DNA from: Flavobacterium soyae
GTDB taxonomy: Bacteria; Bacteroidota; Bacteroidia; Flavobacteriales; Flavobacteriaceae
Assembly: GCF_021245985.1 (NCBI RefSeq)
Contig: NZ_JAJQXA010000010.1
Location: 62,001-126,000 of the forward strand
Direction of reading: 5' to 3'
DNA length: 64,000 nucleotides
Shown here: in pieces, positions 60,250-64,000 of the stretch
Layout: each line of letters opens with the position of its first letter
How positions within the stretch are numbered: the stretch's first letter is position 1
The notes under the pieces: model-generated
Database searches by the model: none
What the model was told of the DNA's origin: nothing
What the model saw: only the letters and a program-made list of their open reading frames with translations
Translations under genes and position numbers: made by a program

Positions 60250-60456
60250 ATGGCTAAAGTATTGAAATTTAAAGATGTAAATTCCGATGTTGAGCACAGA
60301 ATAAAAGAATTTGAAAAATTACGTATCAAATTTAAAGCAGATGTAAAAAAAGCAGAAGCAAAGAAGATTAAAGCCGGAAAACCGAGCAAAGGAATTTTTA
60401 AATCTATCTCGGAGTTCTTTACAGACAGTCCGGCAAATACTACTGCAAAAAAATAG
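60250..60456 (+). CDS. Small basic hypothetical protein (68 aa)
   Basis: A 68-residue Lys-rich soluble protein of unknown function. The first 45 residues (EHRIKEFEKLRIKFKADVKK) are predicted to be one long charged helix, followed by GIFKSISEFFTDSPA and a polar tail. It is divergent from the roadblock pair and precedes lspA, with a terminator-like hairpin between. A real gene is supported by the ATG context, Lys/Ala coding bias and the terminator; no function is suggested. Confidence 0.6.
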   Translation: MAKVLKFKDVNSDVEHRIKEFEKLRIKFKADVKKAEAKKIKAGKPSKGIFKSISEFFTDSPANTTAKK

Positions 60457-60510
60457 ATCAAAATCTAAAATTGAGGCAAATCGCTTCGTTTTAGTTTTAT
60501 TACAAAACAA

Positions 60511-60539
60511 TTAACGTTCACAAGGGAGCGTTTTTTTTG
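60511..60539 (+). terminator. Intrinsic terminator
   Basis: AACGTTC pairs with GAGCGTT (one G-T wobble) and is followed by eight T. It lies between the 68-residue gene and lspA. Confidence 0.65.
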
Positions 60540-60549
60540 ATTTAATTGT

Positions 60550-60557
60550 TATTTTTG
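60550..60557 (+). promoter_or_regulatory. -7 box of lspA
   Basis: TATTTTTG, 19 nt before the lspA ATG. A -33 TTG at the usual distance is not evident. Confidence 0.5.
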
Positions 60558-60576
60558 CGCATCAAAAAATCATAAA

Positions 60577-61176
60577 ATGTCATTAAGAAAAGCGTATTTC
60601 CTTATATTTTTAGTTCTAATTGTCGATCAGATTTCTAAGATCTATGTAAAAACAAACTTCGTTTTAGGTGAAGAAGTTGTACTTTTTGACTGGTTCAGAA
60701 TTCATTTTATTGAAAATGAAGGAATGGCATGGGGAACAAAAATACCGGGAGAGTACGGAAAGTTAATTTTAACAGTTTTTAGAATTTTTGCAGTATTTGG
60801 TATTGGATATTGGCTTGCCGATGCCGTTAAGAAACGTCATTCAGCTTATTTGATTGTTTCAATAGCTTTAATTTTTGCCGGTGCCGCTGGTAATATCATT
60901 GATTCTGTTTTCTACGGAGTAATTTTTGATGACAGTACACATAATCTTGCAACACTTTTTTCATCGCATCCATACGGAACCTGGTTTCATGGTTTAGTTG
61001 TAGACATGTTTTACTTTCCTATTTGGGAAGGTGATCTTCCGGGTTGGCTTCCAATTTTTGGAGGGAAACATTTGATGTTCTTTAACGCTATTTTTAATGT
61101 TGCTGATATGGCGATTTCTACAGGCGTTGGAATATTATTGGTTTTCAATAAAAGAGCATTTCCAAAACACATATAA
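60577..61176 (+). CDS. lspA: Lipoprotein signal peptidase
   Basis: LspA cleaves prolipoprotein signal peptides at the inner membrane. The 199-residue protein has four TM helices and both catalytic Asp motifs: AGAAGNIIDSVFYG (NxxD) and FNVADMAISTG (FNxAD). Between them is a longer periplasmic loop (SHPYGTWFHGLVVDMFYFPI) than in E. coli, usual for Bacteroidota and the reason for the extra length. It would process the lipoproteins encoded in this window, such as the DUF4382 and DUF3298 proteins. Confidence 0.96.
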   Translation: MSLRKAYFLIFLVLIVDQISKIYVKTNFVLGEEVVLFDWFRIHFIENEGMAWGTKIPGEYGKLILTVFRIFAVFGIGYWLADAVKKRHSAYLIVSIALIFAGAAGNIIDSVFYGVIFDDSTHNLATLFSSHPYGTWFHGLVVDMFYFPIWEGDLPGWLPIFGGKHLMFFNAIFNVADMAISTGVGILLVFNKRAFPKHI

Positions 61177-61223
61177 TTATTTTGAAAAATTACAATCCTG
61201 ATCCGAAACTTCGGGACGGGATA

Positions 61224-61286
61224 AATTCCAAATTCCAAAATTCTGTGCGATAAAAAGCATCAAACATTGGAATTTGGAATTTTTAT
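61224..61286 (+). terminator. Hairpin terminator after lspA
   Basis: AATTCCAAATTCCAA is perfectly complementary to TTGGAATTTGGAATT (15 bp) around a 28-nt loop, and T residues follow. Confidence 0.75.
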
Positions 61287-61363
61287 TTTTTGGAATTTGC
61301 AAATTTTACATTATTGGGATTTAATATTATTGTACTATTTTTACAATACAAAAAACCAAGTTT

Positions 61364-64000
61364 ATGCAAAGTCCGTCTTTTTCTATTTATGATGCTTCTG
61401 CAGGATCAGGAAAGACGTATACTTTGGTTAAGGAATATTTAAAAATTATTCTTTCATCTAAAGCTCCGGACGCTTACCGTAATATTTTAGCCATAACTTT
61501 TACAAACAAGGCAGTTCATGAAATGAAAAGCCGTATTGTTGGAAGTTTGTCTGAATTTGCCAAAGATGAACCTTCTGCAAAAGCGGTTGATTTGATGGAA
61601 GATTTGTCTCGTGATACAGGACTTTCCATTATTCAGATTAAAGTAAAAGCGCGCAGTATTATTAAGCATTTAATTCATAATTATGCAGCTTTTGATATTT
61701 CTACCATTGATAAATTTACCCATAAAGTTATTCGGGCTTTTGCGCATGACCTGAATCTTCCTATGACTTTTGAAGTCACGCTGGATACTGAAAATTTATT
61801 GATCGAAGCAGTTGATGCTATTATCGCACAGGCAGGTCAGGATGAAACGCTGACTAAATTGCTGATCGATTTTACAATGGAAAAAACCGACGATGATAAA
61901 AGCTGGGATATTTCCAGAGAAATCCTTGAAACCGGACGCTTGGTTTTGAATGAAAATAATCGAAATGAAATTCTTCATTTTAACGATAAAACAATCGAAG
62001 AATTTGTTGAGATCAAAAAGAAAATGCTTGCTTTGTGCAAAGATCTGGAATCAGAAAACGAACAGTTTGCAACAGAAGCACTTTCGTTAATCGATAAAAA
62101 CGGAATTGATTTAAAATCATTTTCGAGAGGAACATTTCCTAATCACTTAGAAAGCATCCGGGACGGAAAATTTAATCCGCGAAATAAAACTTTTCATGAA
62201 TTTGATGATATTGCTATTAATAAAACAGCAAAAGACAAATCCTTAATTGAAAATATAATTCCAGAATTGCTTCAAATTTTGGTTAAGGTTTACAAGAATT
62301 TTGAAAAACGAGATTTCTATAAAGCCTTTCTAAAAAATATTACACCGCTTTCTCTGCTAAATACGGTAAGCAATGAATTGGCAAAAATTCAGTCAGAACA
62401 AAATGTTTTATCCATTTCAGAATTTAACGCCATCATTCATCGTGAAATTCAGAACCAGCCAGCGCCATTTATCTATGAGCGTTTAGGTGAACGATATCGC
62501 CATTTTTTTATTGATGAATTTCAGGATACTTCAGAAATGCAATGGCAGAATTTAATTCCATTAATACATAACTCACTTTCTGGTGAAGATGATTTTGGTA
62601 ATAAAGGAACTTTGATGATTGTGGGCGATCCTAAGCAGTCTATTTACAGATGGAGAGGAGGAAAAGCAGAGCAGTTTATTGAATTAGGAAAAAAAGAAGT
62701 TTCTTTTTTTAGCCATGAAAAAGTGCTGAAACATTTAGATACAAACTACAGAAGTTATAGCGAGGTTATTAATTTTAATAATGCCTTTTTTAAATTGATT
62801 TCAACTGAATTTATAAATGAAGATTATAAAGATTTATATGAAAATCATAGTTTTCAAAATACAAATTCAAAAAAAGGCGGTTATGTAAATATTTCTTTTC
62901 TTCCGATAGTCGAAAAAAATGATTTTGCTGATGAGGAAGAAGTTGTTGAGAAATCAGATTTATATGTTTTAGCGACTTTAAATACAATTCAAAAAGTACT
63001 TCGGGAAGGTTTTAAATATAAAGATATTGTTGTTTTAACTAGAAAAAGAGATCAGGGAATTGCAATTGCAAATTACCTGACAGAACAAAATATTCCGCTT
63101 TTATCATCAGAAACATTGATGATTCAAAATGCGACAGAAGTTCGTTTGATAATTAATCTCCTTAGATATTTAAATAACAATGCTGATTTAGAATCAAAAG
63201 CTTACTTTCTTCATTTTTTAGCTGAAAATAAAGAAATCGAAATGCCGATTCATGATTTTATTGCTCAGGGAATGTCGCAGAAATTTGAAGAAGATTTTGA
63301 AAAATGGCTTTTGACATTTGATGTTTCGCTGTCTTTTGAAAATGTTCGAAAAAAATCGCTTTATGAAGCTGTAGAAATAATCATTTCAAAATTTATACTT
63401 CCATCAGAAGGAAATGCTTATGTGCAGTTTTTTCTGGATATTGTTTTAGAAAGAGATATTCGAAACCAAGCCGGAATAGCTGATTTCCTTAATTACTGGG
63501 ATAAAAATTCTGAGAAATTCAGTATTCCTTCTCCAGAGGGAAACAATGCGGTTCGAATTATGACCATTCATAAATCAAAAGGATTGGAGTTTCCGGTTGT
63601 AATTATGCCTTTTGCGGAAGAGGATTATAACAGAAAGCCAAAAGATAAATTATGGCTGGATACCGAAGAATCTGATTTAGGCGTTCCAAAAGCTTTAATT
63701 GATAACAGCAGCGCAGTTGAAGGTTTTGGAGAAAATGCGTCAGTAGTTTTTAATTTAAAAAAGCAGGAAGAATTATTAGATAATATTAATGTTCTATATG
63801 TTGCATTAACACGTGCCGAAGAACAATTATATGTTATTTCCCAATCTTTAAAAGAAAGGAAAGACGGAGAATTTCCAAATAACATGGCTTCTTATTTTAT
63901 TAAATATCTAATGCATAAAGGAATTTATAATTCGGAAATATTAGAATACGAATTTGGGAGTAAAACAAAACTTTCTAAATCTGAAGAATCTGTTGATACA
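61364..64000 (+). CDS. RecB-like UvrD/Rep helicase-exonuclease (3' end outside window)
   Basis: The first 879 codons of a UvrD-family helicase of the RecB/AddA type, used in double-strand break repair. Visible motifs: Walker A YDASAGSGKTYTLV (residues 9-22), motif Ia ILAITFTNKAVHEMK, motif II FIDEFQDTSEMQW (Asp384, Glu385), motif III VGDPKQSIYRWRGGKAEQF, motif V MTIHKSKGLEFPVV (from residue 733) and motif VI VLYVALTRAEEQLYV (from 810). The expected C-terminal PD-(D/E)XK nuclease region is not in the window. No partner nuclease gene is seen upstream. Confidence 0.93.
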   Translation, partial: MQSPSFSIYDASAGSGKTYTLVKEYLKIILSSKAPDAYRNILAITFTNKAVHEMKSRIVGSLSEFAKDEPSAKAVDLMEDLSRDTGLSIIQIKVKARSIIKHLIHNYAAFDISTIDKFTHKVIRAFAHDLNLPMTFEVTLDTENLLIEAVDAIIAQAGQDETLTKLLIDFTMEKTDDDKSWDISREILETGRLVLNENNRNEILHFNDKTIEEFVEIKKKMLALCKDLESENEQFATEALSLIDKNGIDLKSFSRGTFPNHLESIRDGKFNPRNKTFHEFDDIAINKTAKDKSLIENIIPELLQILVKVYKNFEKRDFYKAFLKNITPLSLLNTVSNELAKIQSEQNVLSISEFNAIIHREIQNQPAPFIYERLGERYRHFFIDEFQDTSEMQWQNLIPLIHNSLSGEDDFGNKGTLMIVGDPKQSIYRWRGGKAEQFIELGKKEVSFFSHEKVLKHLDTNYRSYSEVINFNNAFFKLISTEFINEDYKDLYENHSFQNTNSKKGGYVNISFLPIVEKNDFADEEEVVEKSDLYVLATLNTIQKVLREGFKYKDIVVLTRKRDQGIAIANYLTEQNIPLLSSETLMIQNATEVRLIINLLRYLNNNADLESKAYFLHFLAENKEIEMPIHDFIAQGMSQKFEEDFEKWLLTFDVSLSFENVRKKSLYEAVEIIISKFILPSEGNAYVQFFLDIVLERDIRNQAGIADFLNYWDKNSEKFSIPSPEGNNAVRIMTIHKSKGLEFPVVIMPFAEEDYNRKPKDKLWLDTEESDLGVPKALIDNSSAVEGFGENASVVFNLKKQEELLDNINVLYVALTRAEEQLYVISQSLKERKDGEFPNNMASYFIKYLMHKGIYNSEILEYEFGSKTKLSKSEESVDT

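Noticed and set aside
1..64000. tRNA or rRNA genes, integrases, transposases
   Set aside because: None could be recognised in any gap; the longer gaps contain only repeats, promoters and terminators.

Overview
The window reads as chromosomal sequence of a Flavobacterium-type bacterium (Bacteroidota). It is AT-rich. Its gene starts lack Shine-Dalgarno motifs, and many are preceded by the Bacteroidota -7 promoter box TAnnTTTG. The gene content fits the group: a complete Bat aerotolerance operon with MoxR and DUF58 proteins, a type IX secretion protein (PorZ) with its own C-terminal sorting domain, a CarboxypepD_reg-type TonB-dependent receptor, and an isoleucyl-tRNA synthetase whose signature motif is GIHH instead of HxGH. 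No phage, plasmid, insertion sequence, CRISPR array, tRNA or rRNA was seen.

Layout. 1-5 kb: a cut iron-containing alcohol dehydrogenase, a secreted DJ-1/PfpI protein divergent from a LysR regulator, then gmk-nadD with yicC upstream. 5-15 kb: small redox, DinB and RlpA genes, a large TonB-dependent receptor, pgi, and an AraC regulator divergent from an SDR-lipocalin pair. 15-22 kb: a minus-strand run with an M23 peptidase, tryptophan 2,3-dioxygenase, a DUF3108 protein, 4-hydroxyphenylpyruvate dioxygenase and homogentisate dioxygenase. The last two carry consecutive steps of tyrosine breakdown. 22-28.5 kb: a patatin/outer-membrane-barrel protein, a small secreted protein and uvrC on the minus strand, then an aspartoacylase-like gene overlapping 5-formyl-THF cyclo-ligase on the plus strand. 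28.8-38.6 kb: moxR, DUF58, a four-helix protein, a BatD-like protein, then batA, batB, batC, batD and batE, read from high to low coordinates. 38.7-48 kb: mostly single metabolic genes (aldo/keto reductase, SDR, cystathionine gamma-synthase, gdhA), with lipoproteins and an AlbA-type protein. 48-64 kb: porZ, recO, a PQQ-propeller protein, a large secreted protein, ileS, a DksA-like gene, a roadblock pair, lspA, and a RecB-like helicase that runs off the end.

The most unusual layer is between genes. Gaps of about 70 nt or more often hold imperfect inverted repeats. Two gaps inside minus-strand gene runs each hold a small four-helix-bundle (S23/IVP family) gene flanked by inverted repeats, so the transcript could fold with the gene in the loop of a stem. 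That is the plan of the intervening sequences in some bacterial 23S rRNAs, here placed among protein-coding genes. Other intergenic items are a nested inverted-repeat element of about 468 bp, a dispersed 105-nt repeat, at least five copies of a GACGCAC..GTGCGTC palindrome, compound CCTCCAG/GGGCTTTAGCC hairpins, and a candidate structured RNA upstream of the DUF3108 gene.
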